From Dethiobacter sp. (lineage in GTDB: Bacteria > Bacillota > Dethiobacteria > Dethiobacterales > Dethiobacteraceae), in contig JAGXRN010000009.1 of assembly GCA_018335875.1 (NCBI GenBank), positions 18,645-82,644 of the forward strand: a DNA stretch of 64,000 bases, written 5' to 3'. Of this stretch, positions 34,690 to 44,852 are shown piece by piece. The notes under the pieces are model-generated. The model did no database searches and was not told the origin of the DNA. It worked only from the letters and a program-made list of their open reading frames with translations. The translations under genes and the position numbers were made by a program. Each line of letters starts with the position of its first letter. The first letter of the stretch is position 1.

Positions 34690-34724
34690 AAAGGGCGGGC
34701 AGGCTTTCTAACCGCCCGCCCTTT
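34690..34724 (-). terminator. Hairpin between acsB and acsC
   Basis: An 11-bp GC-rich stem (34690-34700 with 34714-34724), loop of 13 bases; on the minus strand the right arm ends CCTTTAG followed by AATTTTT. It could attenuate transcription after acsB, lowering levels of the later genes, or protect the mRNA 3' end. Confidence 0.65.
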
Positions 34725-34729
34725 TAAAA

Positions 34730-36919
34730 TTACATCAAGGGGTCCATGGTCAGGGCAGGATGCCCTTTCTCCTCAAGGAACGGCAGGATTTCGTCCACAG
34801 TGGTTCCAACAGACTCATCGGCTATCTTGTCGACGAAGTCAGCACCCAGGCCCTCCTCCTCGGCCCGTTTGCGGAAGTCATCTCCCAGGAACTCTTTGAG
34901 TTCTTTGGGCATCCAGACGATACGGCCAAGGCCGCCGTCAGCTGTAAGGAACTTCTTAGACAACATGTAGGTGCGGCCGATGCCCATAAAACCAGGCGCC
35001 TGTACACCGCCGCCCACTGAACCGGCTAAAGTGGAGAAAGTCATACCACTGGGAGTGTCTCCTGAATGCTCACGGGTGGTAACCATGAGGCCGTTGGCTT
35101 CGGGCACAATGGCCAGGATAGCTTCAAAGCAACCGCAGGAAGTCATGGGACGGTCCATCAGGGTGTAGAGGTTGACCTCTTCCACGCTGCGGTTTGAAGT
35201 TGTATAGACATATTCATTGACCGACTGCCACATGCCCTTCTCTTCATCGATAACGCCCTCTTTCTTGATGGGACGGTTGGGGCCGTTGGGATCGATTTCG
35301 AAAGAAGCTTTGGCATCAAGCCAGCTCACAGCGCCGCATAAGCCGACGCGCTCCGGCGCCACCACACAAACATGGTTTGGCGCGAAGGACTGGCAGAGAA
35401 TGCAGGAGTAAAGCTCTTCCACTGCTTCGTCGGTAAGGCCCTTGAGGCGCGCATCGCGGACGTTGTAGCGCTCGCGGGCTGCTTTTGCTAATTGGTCTAC
35501 TTTTTCCTGCTCAGTAACTATGGTTACCTCAACGCGGCCCACGATTGCCGGGAATTCATCCTTGAACTTGGCAATTAAGAGCTCACCGTAATGCTTGAGC
35601 CTAAAGCCCTTGTTGAACGCTTCCTTGGAGACACGCAGCCAGCACAGGTCACGCTGGGCCACGTGCCACAGGCCTTCTCCGTAGTTGATGAAGTAATGGA
35701 TCCGGCGCTCAAGCACACCTTCAAAGTCTTCCTGCATCTTGCGGCCAAAAATCTTGACCGTGATGCCGAGGGGGTTGCTGCTGCCTTCCTTCATTTCGTC
35801 AAGGTCCGGGCCGATAACAGTAATCTTTCCGTCATCGATTTCTTTCTCATCCACCATCTGTACCAGCTCAAAGCCGGTAGCTTTGCCGCCGCCGAATTCC
35901 ACATGCATATCACCCTTGCGGATTGTCTCACCCTCAAAAGCGGGACCCACAGTGATGGGCACGGGAATCTCCAGGATTTTCAGTTTAATGCCGCGCAGCT
36001 CCATGGCGTATTTGACAATAGTTTCATAGTTGGGATGCGAAACATACCAGTCGGGGATTTCTTCTTCCAGCTCAGTGTCACAGATAACCGGGAAGCCAAG
36101 GAAAATGGCGGCCATGTGGGCAGCCACCTGGACTTCGTCGATCTCGCCAAGGTGGAGTACAAAGGCCAGAACACGGCGGCGCTGGTAGTCACGGTGTTGT
36201 TCGCGCAGGCCGGGGGCGATACCGCCGAAGGCCATGCCTGCACGAAGCGCATAGTTGACTGCATGGATTACCTGGGTGAAGTTGCCAAGCGGGAAAGCGA
36301 TATAGTCTACGCCGAGCTTCATATTTTGCTCAAGCAGCTGTTCGATAACTTCGTTGACCATGAAAAGCATCATGCCCTTGGCCTGAAGTTCCTGCACAAT
36401 CTTGGCGGCGTCGGCGCTTGTGCGCGCCCTGCCGACGATAACTGCCTGGCCGGGGATGGTCCAGTCAACCAACTGGATACCATACTTACGCAGGATGGGG
36501 TCGGTAAGATATCCTGTCCACGGAGCAACATGGGGCTCAGCGCCGTTCAGGTAGCGCAGGGACTCGATAATTTCAGCGGCATAGGCGGTTGATTCACCAC
36601 AGAGGCGGGCGTTAAAGAAGCTAAGTTCTTCTCTGATCTGGCTGCGCATCCTGTTGAGGATTGGCGGCAACTCGCCCAGTTTGGTCACTTTTTCGCCTGA
36701 CAGGCTGCTGATAACAGGCAGATAATAAGCTGTATCGGGATAAGCCACCGACTGATCGGGGCCGTATTTGCGGATAGCCTGGTTCATTAGGATTTCCGCA
36801 TAGCTGGTGGCGATTATTGCACCGTTGTAGGCTTTCTGCAACAGCTTCTTCGGGGCTTTATCTTCGGCCCCGGCAAATATTTCATCAAAGGCTGTTTTTG
36901 TAAAGGCTGTCTTTGACAT
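34730..36919 (-). CDS. acsB: Acetyl-CoA synthase (CODH/ACS beta subunit)
   Basis: This 729-residue enzyme joins CO, methyl-cobalamin and CoA to acetyl-CoA. The A-cluster ligands are all present: CILC at about 507-510, QSFAPNHVC, PERVGLC and SCGCFE, the latter with the proximal/distal nickel-binding Cys-Gly-Cys. GGGVQAPGFMG and GRIVWMPKELK are family hallmarks. ATG 36919 follows AAAAAGGAGGAAAGAGC. Length matches Moorella AcsB (729). It forms the bifunctional complex with acsA just upstream. Confidence 0.97.
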   Translation of the reverse strand: MSKTAFTKTAFDEIFAGAEDKAPKKLLQKAYNGAIIATSYAEILMNQAIRKYGPDQSVAYPDTAYYLPVISSLSGEKVTKLGELPPILNRMRSQIREELSFFNARLCGESTAYAAEIIESLRYLNGAEPHVAPWTGYLTDPILRKYGIQLVDWTIPGQAVIVGRARTSADAAKIVQELQAKGMMLFMVNEVIEQLLEQNMKLGVDYIAFPLGNFTQVIHAVNYALRAGMAFGGIAPGLREQHRDYQRRRVLAFVLHLGEIDEVQVAAHMAAIFLGFPVICDTELEEEIPDWYVSHPNYETIVKYAMELRGIKLKILEIPVPITVGPAFEGETIRKGDMHVEFGGGKATGFELVQMVDEKEIDDGKITVIGPDLDEMKEGSSNPLGITVKIFGRKMQEDFEGVLERRIHYFINYGEGLWHVAQRDLCWLRVSKEAFNKGFRLKHYGELLIAKFKDEFPAIVGRVEVTIVTEQEKVDQLAKAARERYNVRDARLKGLTDEAVEELYSCILCQSFAPNHVCVVAPERVGLCGAVSWLDAKASFEIDPNGPNRPIKKEGVIDEEKGMWQSVNEYVYTTSNRSVEEVNLYTLMDRPMTSCGCFEAILAIVPEANGLMVTTREHSGDTPSGMTFSTLAGSVGGGVQAPGFMGIGRTYMLSKKFLTADGGLGRIVWMPKELKEFLGDDFRKRAEEEGLGADFVDKIADESVGTTVDEILPFLEEKGHPALTMDPLM

Positions 36920-36951
36920 GCTCTTTCCTCCTTTTTCACAAAAGTTTCCGT

Positions 36952-38916
36952 TTACCAGCCGGTTGAAGCGGATGCCTCGAACTTTTCAGCAGTTTGGGCG
37001 TGAATCTTGAGCTTCCAGCTGCGATAGTCGAGAGCTTCCAGTATTTTTTCGGCACCCTTAGACGGGTCGGTTTCCCAGATAAAGAAGCCACCGTAAACGT
37101 CGTGCGCTATTTGCAGGGCTATACCGTTAACCAGTTCACTGCCTGTTACAGGCGGTACCACGCCGACATGGGTCGGCAGGCCCATGGCCACGCACCAGGA
37201 ACCAATGGCGATTGCCTTTTCACTCATAGCCTCAGGCGCGCTGGCTGCAAACGGGATCTTGGGCACATCGACACCGAGGTCGTTGGCGATAGCAGTGGCC
37301 AGGTTCATAGCCCTGGTGTTGTCAACACAGGAACCCATGTGGAAGACCAGGGGCAGCTTGCCCTCCAGCTTATCAGCGTTAGCTTCTTCAAGCCTGCGGA
37401 TGAAGGCTTTGAGCCCGTCGCCCGCATACTGGTCCACAGCTTCCGGCGAGAGCAGCCCAAGTTTGGCAAAGGAACCGGCAGCACAGCCGGTGGCCAGGAC
37501 AAGGACGTTATTCTTGGCCAGTTCTTTGGCTACCACTGTGTGGCTCTCGTCATGCATTACCTTGGTGTTGTTGCAGCCTGCCATCAGGACAACACCGCGC
37601 AACTCGCCCGACTTAAGGGAGTCGGTAAGCACTTTAACCGGCGCGTCGGCGTTGATGGCGCCAAAGAGGCCAAACATGGTCTCCAGGCTGAACCCGGCCA
37701 CAACCTTGCTCTTCATGGACGGAATGATACATTCTGCATCACCGCGCTCTTTATAAGAATCGATAGCGATGCGGATAACCTGCTTGGCCTGCTCCAGGGC
37801 TTTTTCCTCACTGTAGTCAATATAGTGGGAGCTTGGAATCTTGGCGTTTTTTGAAGTTGTGATAATCTTAGTGTTAAAGCACTCAGCCACAGTCTGGAGG
37901 CCGGGCATGATGCACTGCACGTCGACGACCATGGCGTCGATGGCGCCTGTCATCATCGGCAGCTCCTGCGACAGGAAGTTTGTAACAGGGGGAACGCCCT
38001 GACGCATTAACACCTCATTACCTGTGCAGCAGATGCCCATCAGCTGAATACCGGCAGCGCCGGCAGCTTTAGCTTCGCTATCCAGCTCGCGCGCGGCCTG
38101 GACAATCATTTCAGACAGGAGCGGGTTGTGGCCGTGCACAGCGATGTTGACCTTTGCCGGGTCAATTACGCCGAAGTTGGCCTCGGTATAAACAGGTATC
38201 GGCACGCCAAAGAGCACGTCAGAGAGGTCTGTCCCAATATGCATACCGTTGTAATCGCAAAGCGCCACTTCAAGCGCCTTAAAGATCAGGTTAACGGGGT
38301 CAGCGTCCATGCCCATATGTGTTTGGGCGGTGGCGCTGGCAATAGTTTCAAAAATACTTGTGGGCAGAATGTCACAATCGCTGAATTTCTGCAGGCGGCC
38401 CGGGGTAACTGTCTTTTCTATCCATTTAGATTTACCGCCTGTCATGCGGGTAAAATCCTCAAGGCCTAGTTTAACAACGTCAGCGAGAATTTCAAGGTCA
38501 CTGCGTCCTTCAGTTGCTATATTAAACCGGACGGCAATTGCCTTTAGCTTCTCTGGGCTCTTAATGCTATAGTCGGGAGCATGGCCCTCAAGCATAGCCT
38601 TTAAAGTAAGCAGGATATGCTTGGAATGATCTGAGTGAGCTGCTGCCCCGCCAAGCGCGGAGCGAACCAGATTACGCGCAACAATGGTGTAGGCTGTAGC
38701 GCCGCAGATACCCTTTGGCGCCTTGGCGGTTATCCGGCATGGCCCCTGGATACAGATACGGCAGCATATTCCGGTATCCCCGAACTTACACTGTGGTTGC
38801 TGGGCAAGGTAACGGTCATAAGTTGTTTCCGTCGGAAGTTCTCTGGAGAGCACTTCTAATACGGCCGGGTCAATAGAACGGTTGCGATCGACCGCTTTCT
38901 TTTTTGCATCAGACAT
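36952..38916 (-). CDS. acsA: Carbon monoxide dehydrogenase, CODH/ACS alpha subunit
   Basis: This 654-residue Ni-Fe-S enzyme reduces CO2 to CO for acetyl-CoA synthase. The B- and D-cluster Cys are in QCKFGDTGICCRICIQGPCRI (given in part), and further C-cluster ligands in LMGICCTGNEVL, VVDVQCIMP, MAGCNNTKV, LATGCAAGSF and HMGSCVDNTRA. ATG 38916 follows GAGGAGGTTAGTGAAGAT; the 15 codons upstream belong to the leader. Also named cooS in CO oxidisers; its place before acsB shows the biosynthetic role. Confidence 0.97.
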   Translation of the reverse strand: MSDAKKKAVDRNRSIDPAVLEVLSRELPTETTYDRYLAQQPQCKFGDTGICCRICIQGPCRITAKAPKGICGATAYTIVARNLVRSALGGAAAHSDHSKHILLTLKAMLEGHAPDYSIKSPEKLKAIAVRFNIATEGRSDLEILADVVKLGLEDFTRMTGGKSKWIEKTVTPGRLQKFSDCDILPTSIFETIASATAQTHMGMDADPVNLIFKALEVALCDYNGMHIGTDLSDVLFGVPIPVYTEANFGVIDPAKVNIAVHGHNPLLSEMIVQAARELDSEAKAAGAAGIQLMGICCTGNEVLMRQGVPPVTNFLSQELPMMTGAIDAMVVDVQCIMPGLQTVAECFNTKIITTSKNAKIPSSHYIDYSEEKALEQAKQVIRIAIDSYKERGDAECIIPSMKSKVVAGFSLETMFGLFGAINADAPVKVLTDSLKSGELRGVVLMAGCNNTKVMHDESHTVVAKELAKNNVLVLATGCAAGSFAKLGLLSPEAVDQYAGDGLKAFIRRLEEANADKLEGKLPLVFHMGSCVDNTRAMNLATAIANDLGVDVPKIPFAASAPEAMSEKAIAIGSWCVAMGLPTHVGVVPPVTGSELVNGIALQIAHDVYGGFFIWETDPSKGAEKILEALDYRSWKLKIHAQTAEKFEASASTGW

Positions 38917-39000
38917 ATCTTCACTAACCTCCTCTAAAAGATTGATAAAAATGGTGCACATACAGCCGCAAGAGCAGCCGGTGCAAAGAGAGAGTTACGC

Positions 39001-39768
39001 TTAACGCGTCACCTCCCTCAGGAGCTTTTCCACCAGATCTTCAATACCCGGCATCAGTCCGGAGCCGGAAAGCAAACCGCTTTCCTCCTCCAGCGCATTA
39101 TCCAGGACTTCTTCATCAAAGGGGATAATTCCAAGCAGCTCCTCTTCTGTAAACTGTGAATGGATGAAGTCTTTTTCCTTCTCGCTGCGAACCTTGTTGG
39201 CCAGAATTTTAACACGCCGGATACCCAACTCCAGCGCCAGCTTCTGCACTACCCTGGCTGTCTGGACAGAAACCCGGGTGGGCTCGGTAACAATAACAAT
39301 GACATCAACACCGCGGGATGTGCCGCGGGTCAGGTGCTCTATCCCCGCGCTCATATCCATGATTACCATGTCGTCTTTATCAAGCAGCAGGCTGTTTAAA
39401 ACAGCGTAGAGAAATGAATTCTCTTTGCAGTAACAGGCTGTGCCTCCCTGTTTGACAGAACCCATGCGCATAAAGCCGATATTCCCAAGCTTGAGGCTGA
39501 ATTTATCAATAAGATCGTCAACTTTTGGGTTGAGGGAGAAGAAAGCTCCCCCGCCACCAGTACGCTCTTCCACCAGCTCTTTCATCTCAATAACAGGCCG
39601 CAACCCTGCCAACTCATCAGCAGGGAAACCTAAGGTGGCCCCCAGGCTCACATCAGGGTCGGCGTCTACTGCAAACACATTATAGCCCCGTGCGGCAAAC
39701 GCTCTTGCCAAGTTGGCGGAAAAGGTGGTTTTGCCCACGCCGCCCTTACCTGAAATGGCAATTTTCAC
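39001..39768 (-). CDS. cooC: CODH nickel-insertion ATPase
   Basis: This is a 255-residue MinD/SIMIBI-class ATPase that matures the nickel cluster of CODH. GKGGVGKTTFSANLA is the deviant P-loop, DADPDVSLGATLG the switch I region, and CYC at about 110 the nickel-binding C-x-C. MDMSAGIEHLTRG is switch II. GTG 39768 was chosen because AGGAGGGAATT lies just upstream; the alternative ATG 30 bases earlier has no site. It is the first gene of the operon. The 324-base gap before it holds an A/T-rich leader with two poly-T tracts. Confidence 0.94.
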   Translation of the reverse strand: MKIAISGKGGVGKTTFSANLARAFAARGYNVFAVDADPDVSLGATLGFPADELAGLRPVIEMKELVEERTGGGGAFFSLNPKVDDLIDKFSLKLGNIGFMRMGSVKQGGTACYCKENSFLYAVLNSLLLDKDDMVIMDMSAGIEHLTRGTSRGVDVIVIVTEPTRVSVQTARVVQKLALELGIRRVKILANKVRSEKEKDFIHSQFTEEELLGIIPFDEEVLDNALEEESGLLSGSGLMPGIEDLVEKLLREVTR

Positions 39769-40092
39769 ACAATTCCCTCCTGACATAGATGTATCCACCC
39801 GTTTAGATGGACACCCATATTTCTATTCGACGATGCATAAAAAAATCCTTTTTTTTTAATAAAAAATGATTCTCCTGACCCACTACGAGAGATTAAGCAG
39901 ACAAAAATACTGTTTTACGCCGTGCTGCTAACGCTTACGCCTATATTGTCAGACTTTTCACATTATTTAAGCAAACCCGCTCAGGGCAAGAAAAAGCAGC
40001 ACCCGCCTGTGTCCCTGGCTTCCCTAACTGCTGCAAAAGGAGAGTGCTGCTCTTAGTAGCCAATAGAAGTTCTAATTATTAGAGCATATTTT
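39769..40092. other. 324-base gap between cooC and clpC
   Basis: The region contains the presumed start region of the Wood-Ljungdahl operon: an A/T-rich stretch with T runs at about 39847-39859 and no coding frame. I could not pick a convincing -10/-35 pair. AGCAGCAC (39995-40002) pairs with GTGCTGCT (40044-40051) around a large loop, and the minus-strand right arm is followed by TTTTTC, so this may be the clpC terminator. Confidence 0.45.
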
Positions 40093-42549
40093 TTAGCCCT
40101 GATTATTTGCCGGCACTGCCTCAGCTTTGCTGAAGACAAGCACATCATCCACCACATCGACCAAAATGGTGTCGTTGTGGGTGAAAGTACCCCGCAGCAT
40201 TTTTTCTGAGATTTCATCTTCGATCAATTTCTGGATAACCCTGCGCAGCGGCCTTGCTCCGTAGGTAGGGTCATATCCTTCTTTTGCCAGCATCATTTTT
40301 GCCGCAGTTGTAATCTCCATCCGTAAACCGTAGTCACTAAGGCGCGTTGTGAGTTCGCGCAGCATTAAATCAACAATTTCTGTCAGATGCTCCTCTGCAA
40401 GAGGGTGAAAGACAATAACTTCATCGATTCTGTTGAGGAATTCAGGGCGGAAGGTGCGCTTCAACTCATCCATCACCTGGCTCTTCATATTTTCATAGGA
40501 TTTATCATCCACACCGGGCCTGAAGCCAAGCACAGCCTGCTTGCGCAAGTGAGTAGCGCCAACGTTTGATGTCATTATGATTACAGCATTGCGAAAATCA
40601 ACAGTACGCCCCTTACCGTCAGTGAGCCTGCCGTCTTCAAGCACCTGCAGCAGTACATTGAACACTTCCGGGTGCGCCTTTTCAATCTCATCAAAGAGGA
40701 TCACTGAATAAGGCTTGCGCCGCACCTTTTCAGTCAACTGGCCTCCCTCGTCATACCCTACATAGCCGGGGGGAGCGCCTACTAAACGCGCGGTGGTATG
40801 CTTTTCCATGTATTCCGACATATCAAGACGGACCATGGCATCCTCATCACCAAAAAGACTCTCCGCCAGGGCTCTGGCCAACTCTGTCTTGCCTACACCG
40901 GTAGGGCCGAGGAAGATAAATGAACCTATGGGCCTTTTTGGATCTTTCAATCCGGCCCTGGCCCTGCGTATAGCCCTTGACACTGCTTTGACAGACTCAT
41001 CCTGGCCCACAACACGCTGATGCAGGATTGCTTCCATGTTAAGCAGGCGCTCGGTTTCTTCTTCGGCCAGTTTTTTCACAGGGATACCAGTCCACGCTGC
41101 AACGATATGGGCAATGTCATTGGCACCCACAGAGGATTGGTCAGTAACCTTGCGCTGCTCCCACTCTTTTTTCTGATTCTGCAGTGTTTCTTTAAGCTGC
41201 TGTTCCTTGTCACGCAGCTTGGCTGCCAACTCAAATTCCTGGCTGCGTATTGCCGCCTCTTTTTCATTGCGAAGAGTCTCCAGCCTTTCTTCCAACTCCT
41301 TTAAGTCCGGAGGCGCGGTATAGGCTTTAAGGCGCACGCGTGAAGCGGCCTCGTCTATTAAATCTATGGCTTTATCAGGTAAAAAGCGGTCGGTGATATA
41401 GCGGTCGGATAGCCTGACTGCAGCATCCAGAGCTTCGTCGCTGATCTTTACCCTGTGATGGGCTTCGTAGCGGTCACGCAGTCCTTTAAGAATATCCAGT
41501 GATTCTTCCTTACTTGGCTCGCCCACGGTGATGGGCTGGAAGCGCCTCTCCAGTGCCGGGTCTCTTTCGATATGCTTTCTGTATTCATCCAAAGTTGTGG
41601 CGCCGATGGCCTGCAGTTCTCCGCGGGCCAGTGCGGGCTTAAGGATATTGGAGGCATCGATGGCGCCCTCGGCGGCACCGGCGCCAATCAGGGTGTGGAG
41701 TTCATCAATGAATACAATCACGTTGCCTGCGCTGCGCAACTCGTCCATTAGCTTGCGCAACCGCTCCTCAAATTCACCTCGATACTTAGTGCCTGCCACC
41801 ACGGCAGCCAGTTCGAGGGTCACCACACGCTTATTTTTCAGCGTCTCAGGCACCTTGGCCTCGATAATCCTCTGTGCAAGCCCCTCCGCAATGGCAGTCT
41901 TGCCCACACCGGGTTCACCTATCAGGCAGGGATTGTTTTTTGTGCGCCTGGATAGAATCTGTATCACACGCTCTATTTCCAATTCACGGCCAATAACGGG
42001 GTCGAGCTTGCCCTCGCGCGCCAGCCGTGTCAAATCACGGCCAAATTGATCCACAGTGGGTGTTTGCGGCACTGCTTTTCCTGCTTCAACCGGTAATGGC
42101 TCGTCACTTGAGCCAAGCAGGCCAAGAACAGACTTGCGAGCCCTTTGCAGGTCAGCCCCCAGGTTGGTCAGCACCTGGGCGGCAATTCCCTCACCTTCAC
42201 GTATCAGCCCAAGCAGCAGATGCTCGGTACCCACATAATTATGTCCAAGGTTCTGGCCTTCTTCAATTGCCAGCTCAATCACCTTCTTGGCGCGCGGTGT
42301 ATAATTAACCCCTTGGTGGGTGGGACGCTGGTCCGTTTTGCCAAATAACTTCTCTACTTCTGAACGTATGCTGTCCAGTTCAACACCCAGTGCAAGCAGA
42401 ACTTTGGCAGCAATTCCTTCACCTTCTCTGACCAATCCAAGCAAAATGTGTTCAGTCCCCACAAAACTGTGATTGAAGCGCTTTGCTTCGTCCTGTGCCA
42501 GGACAAGAACTTTTTGTGCTCTTTCGGTAAATCTCCCAAACATAAACAT
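40093..42549 (-). CDS. clpC: ATP-dependent Clp protease ATPase subunit ClpC
   Basis: This 818-residue AAA+ unfoldase delivers proteins to ClpP and, with McsB, arginine-phosphorylated clients. Two N-terminal Clp repeats ([32 protein letters not shown]) precede two AAA modules with Walker [17 protein letters not shown] and [16 protein letters not shown], and a UVR-type coiled middle segment. ATG 42549 follows TAGGAGGGGATAAA. It is last in the CtsR operon. Confidence 0.97.
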   Translation of the reverse strand: MFMFGRFTERAQKVLVLAQDEAKRFNHSFVGTEHILLGLVREGEGIAAKVLLALGVELDSIRSEVEKLFGKTDQRPTHQGVNYTPRAKKVIELAIEEGQNLGHNYVGTEHLLLGLIREGEGIAAQVLTNLGADLQRARKSVLGLLGSSDEPLPVEAGKAVPQTPTVDQFGRDLTRLAREGKLDPVIGRELEIERVIQILSRRTKNNPCLIGEPGVGKTAIAEGLAQRIIEAKVPETLKNKRVVTLELAAVVAGTKYRGEFEERLRKLMDELRSAGNVIVFIDELHTLIGAGAAEGAIDASNILKPALARGELQAIGATTLDEYRKHIERDPALERRFQPITVGEPSKEESLDILKGLRDRYEAHHRVKISDEALDAAVRLSDRYITDRFLPDKAIDLIDEAASRVRLKAYTAPPDLKELEERLETLRNEKEAAIRSQEFELAAKLRDKEQQLKETLQNQKKEWEQRKVTDQSSVGANDIAHIVAAWTGIPVKKLAEEETERLLNMEAILHQRVVGQDESVKAVSRAIRRARAGLKDPKRPIGSFIFLGPTGVGKTELARALAESLFGDEDAMVRLDMSEYMEKHTTARLVGAPPGYVGYDEGGQLTEKVRRKPYSVILFDEIEKAHPEVFNVLLQVLEDGRLTDGKGRTVDFRNAVIIMTSNVGATHLRKQAVLGFRPGVDDKSYENMKSQVMDELKRTFRPEFLNRIDEVIVFHPLAEEHLTEIVDLMLRELTTRLSDYGLRMEITTAAKMMLAKEGYDPTYGARPLRRVIQKLIEDEISEKMLRGTFTHNDTILVDVVDDVLVFSKAEAVPANNQG

Positions 42550-42574
42550 TTTATCCCCTCCTAGATACCGTTTT

Positions 42575-43633
42575 TTAAACTTTGCCGGCACCCAAACGTT
42601 TATTGATTAAGCGGGCTCTTTCCATATCACGCTCTAACCCATCCAGTTCCTTTCCCGTCCACACCTGGAGACAGGCAGGCTGCAGCATTACCATCAGTTC
42701 TTTCATGACACTGCCGTCAACTTCGTCAATCAGCCCGCTGTCGATCCCAAGACGGACATCGGACAAAAGCTGCATCGCCTCCTGCGACGACAGTACACGG
42801 GCATAGCGCAGTATACCCAGAGCACGGTTTACACGGTCCGCCAGGCGTTCGCGCCCTTCATTCAAAAGAAGCTGCCTGGCCTGAAATTCCTGCTCAATAA
42901 CCTGCTTTGTCACACTATAAAGGTTGCGCACAATTTCCACTTCACTCTGTCCCAGTGTAATCTGGTTGGATATCTGCACCAGGTTGCCCACCATTTCAGA
43001 CCCTTCTCCATACAGGCCTCTCACTGCCAGGCCAACCTGGGCAATTGCAGCCAGCACCCTGTTAATTTGCTTTGTCAGTACCAAAGCCGGCAGGTGAACC
43101 ATGACCGAGGCACGCAGTCCCGTTCCCACATTTGTCGGGCATACTGTTAAGTAACCCCAGTTTTCGTCAAAAGCATAGTCAAGTTCCCGCTCAAGCAAAT
43201 CATCGTAGCTCATGGCCTCCTGGAGCGCCTGTTCCAGCTGCAGCCCCGGCAGCAGGCACTGAATACGCAGGTGGTCTTCTTCATTGATCATAATGATAAC
43301 TGCTTCATCCTGCCTCATAAGCACCGCGGAGTTGTGAGGTTCCCTGACAAGAAGCGGGCTTATAAGGTGTTTTTCTATCAGGACCTGCCGCTGCAGCGGG
43401 AGCACATCCTTAACCTGGAAAAAAGCAAAATCAGCAAAATCCCGGTTTTTCTGTTCATAGATGCTTTTTACCTGTTTTTGAACTTCTTCAGTTTGGCTGT
43501 CGGGAGCAAGATAAGGAAAAGACATATTATTTATGTTTCTGGCCAGGCGTACACGGCTGCTCAGTACTATTTCACCATCGGGGCCATGTCCGTCCATCCA
43601 TTTGCTGCTGATTTGTTCATAACCATCAGGCAT
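42575..43633 (-). CDS. mcsB: Protein arginine kinase McsB
   Basis: This 352-residue phosphagen-kinase-fold enzyme phosphorylates arginines, marking damaged proteins and CtsR for Clp[20 protein letters not shown] is the ATP-contact signature, and [20 protein letters not shown] the catalytic Cys segment. ATG 43633 overlaps the mcsA stop by 8 bases, so the upstream extension to 43684 inside mcsA is rejected. Confidence 0.95.
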   Translation of the reverse strand: MPDGYEQISSKWMDGHGPDGEIVLSSRVRLARNINNMSFPYLAPDSQTEEVQKQVKSIYEQKNRDFADFAFFQVKDVLPLQRQVLIEKHLISPLLVREPHNSAVLMRQDEAVIIMINEEDHLRIQCLLPGLQLEQALQEAMSYDDLLERELDYAFDENWGYLTVCPTNVGTGLRASVMVHLPALVLTKQINRVLAAIAQVGLAVRGLYGEGSEMVGNLVQISNQITLGQSEVEIVRNLYSVTKQVIEQEFQARQLLLNEGRERLADRVNRALGILRYARVLSSQEAMQLLSDVRLGIDSGLIDEVDGSVMKELMVMLQPACLQVWTGKELDGLERDMERARLINKRLGAGKV

Positions 43634-44159
43634 TGCTCTTCCCACCTTCGTTATCAAGGCTTGTTTCCAGCTTCCTGATTTCATCGCGTATCCTTGCTGC
43701 CTCTTCGAACTCTTCGCGTGTTATACAGGCCTGCAAGTCCCGGCGCAGTACGTCTATATCCCGGCGTACCTTAATAATGCCGCCTGTCCTGTGAGGAACC
43801 TTCCCCACATGCTGGGCAGAGCCGTGAATGCGTCGGAAAACCGGGAGCAGGCGGTCTTTAAAAGTGGAGTAGCAGCTGCTGCAGCCAAATCTTCCGATTT
43901 GTCCAAACTGGGCATATGTCAGGCCGCAGTTTTCACACTGTACTTTAACCTGAAACCCCGGAGTCTGCCCCAGGGAAGGCTCCATACTAAGCAAGCCTGT
44001 TAAAAGATTTTGTATGGAAAAAGGCGTAGGAGCGGTAAAACCAAAGTCGCCTTTTTCGCCGGCACATTGCTCACAAAGGTGGAAGACTTCCTTTTCACCG
44101 TTAATTATTTTTGTCAGATGAACAGTAGCCGTCCTTTTTTCACATTCCTGACAAAACAA
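43626..44159 (-). CDS. mcsA: McsA, activator of McsB
   Basis: This 177-residue zinc protein has four C-x2-C pairs: MFCQECE, LCEQCAGE, CENCGLTY and GCSSCYSTF. A C-terminal UVR motif follows (REEFEEAARIRDEIRKLE). It activates McsB and protects CtsR. TTG 44159 follows CAGGAGGCGATAAAC, a strong site that decides the start. Position two in ctsR-mcsA-mcsB-clpC. Confidence 0.93.
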   Translation of the reverse strand: MFCQECEKRTATVHLTKIINGEKEVFHLCEQCAGEKGDFGFTAPTPFSIQNLLTGLLSMEPSLGQTPGFQVKVQCENCGLTYAQFGQIGRFGCSSCYSTFKDRLLPVFRRIHGSAQHVGKVPHRTGGIIKVRRDIDVLRRDLQACITREEFEEAARIRDEIRKLETSLDNEGGKSNA

Positions 44160-44174
44160 GTTTATCGCCTCCTG

Positions 44175-44642
44175 CTAAGATTCATGTAGAAGGGCTTCAA
44201 GCATTCTGGCCAGCATGGCAGCCCTCAGTCTGCACAAGTTTTCTTCCTCCTGCCGGGCATCATTGCGCACAGCGGCTTTCATCAGCAGTGACTCACGTCT
44301 GGTAATTAATCTTGTGTCTGCAAGCCGCTCCACAAAGTCAATGGCCTCCTGCGGGGTAATGCCGTCCCGGACCAGGCTGCGCAACAACTCAACCAACTGC
44401 ACAACCCTTTCACGGTTTAAGTCAAGACGCCTGATGCGCAGGTAGCCTCCGCCGCCGCGCCTGCTGTCAACCAGGTAGCCGCGCTCCGGAGTAAATCTGG
44501 TAGACATCACATAATTTATCTGTGAAGGCACACATTTAAACCGCTCTGCCAATTCTTTGCGCTGCAGCAGGATGGTAGCACTGGGACTGGCCTCCAACAG
44601 GCACTTAATATAGTTTTCTATGGAGTTCACTAAATTACTCAT
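44175..44642 (-). CDS. ctsR: Transcriptional repressor CtsR
   Basis: This 155-residue repressor of class III heat-shock genes contains the winged helix IENYIKCLLEASPSATIL, then VPSQINYVMSTRFTPERGY and SRRGGGGYLRI, including the glycine-rich temperature-sensing wing. A CtsR box sits in its own leader (44656-44672). It is the first gene of the operon and autoregulated. Confidence 0.95.
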   Translation of the reverse strand: MSNLVNSIENYIKCLLEASPSATILLQRKELAERFKCVPSQINYVMSTRFTPERGYLVDSRRGGGGYLRIRRLDLNRERVVQLVELLRSLVRDGITPQEAIDFVERLADTRLITRRESLLMKAAVRNDARQEEENLCRLRAAMLARMLEALLHES

Positions 44643-44655
44643 CGCGACCCCTTTG

Positions 44656-44687
44656 TCTGACCTATTTTGACCTTTAAGTTTATTATA
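44656..44687 (-). promoter_or_regulatory. ctsR promoter with CtsR operator
   Basis: On the minus strand GGTCAAA-ATA-GGTCAGA (44656-44672) is the CtsR heptad direct repeat with one mismatch. TATAAT lies at 44682-44687, and TTGAAT 17 bases upstream of it (44705-44710). The operator covers the start point. Confidence 0.9.
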
Positions 44688-44802
44688 GTTTCCTATCCTC
44701 TTTTATTCAATAGGATTATTTTACCATGGCAGGGGATAACAGGCCGTTATGAGCAGAAAATCTTATTTATCTTACAATAACGTATTATTTCATTATCATG
44801 CA

Positions 44803-44824
44803 GAAAAAAAACGCCTCCCGGCGT
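44803..44824 (-). terminator. Terminator after the MgtC-family gene
   Basis: ACGCC/GGCGT stem with 4-base loop followed on the minus strand by eight T. It separates the MgtC gene from the ctsR promoter. Confidence 0.75.
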
Positions 44825-44852
44825 GATATTTTTATGGCACAAGCGCCCATCG

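Noticed and set aside
35591..36592. 333-codon plus-strand frame over acsB
   Set aside because: It lies antisense to acetyl-CoA synthase, has no ribosome site and no recognisable domain.
39769..40092. Clear promoter for the Wood-Ljungdahl operon
   Set aside because: No pair of -35 and -10 boxes with good spacing could be fixed; the A/T-rich tract allows many weak options.
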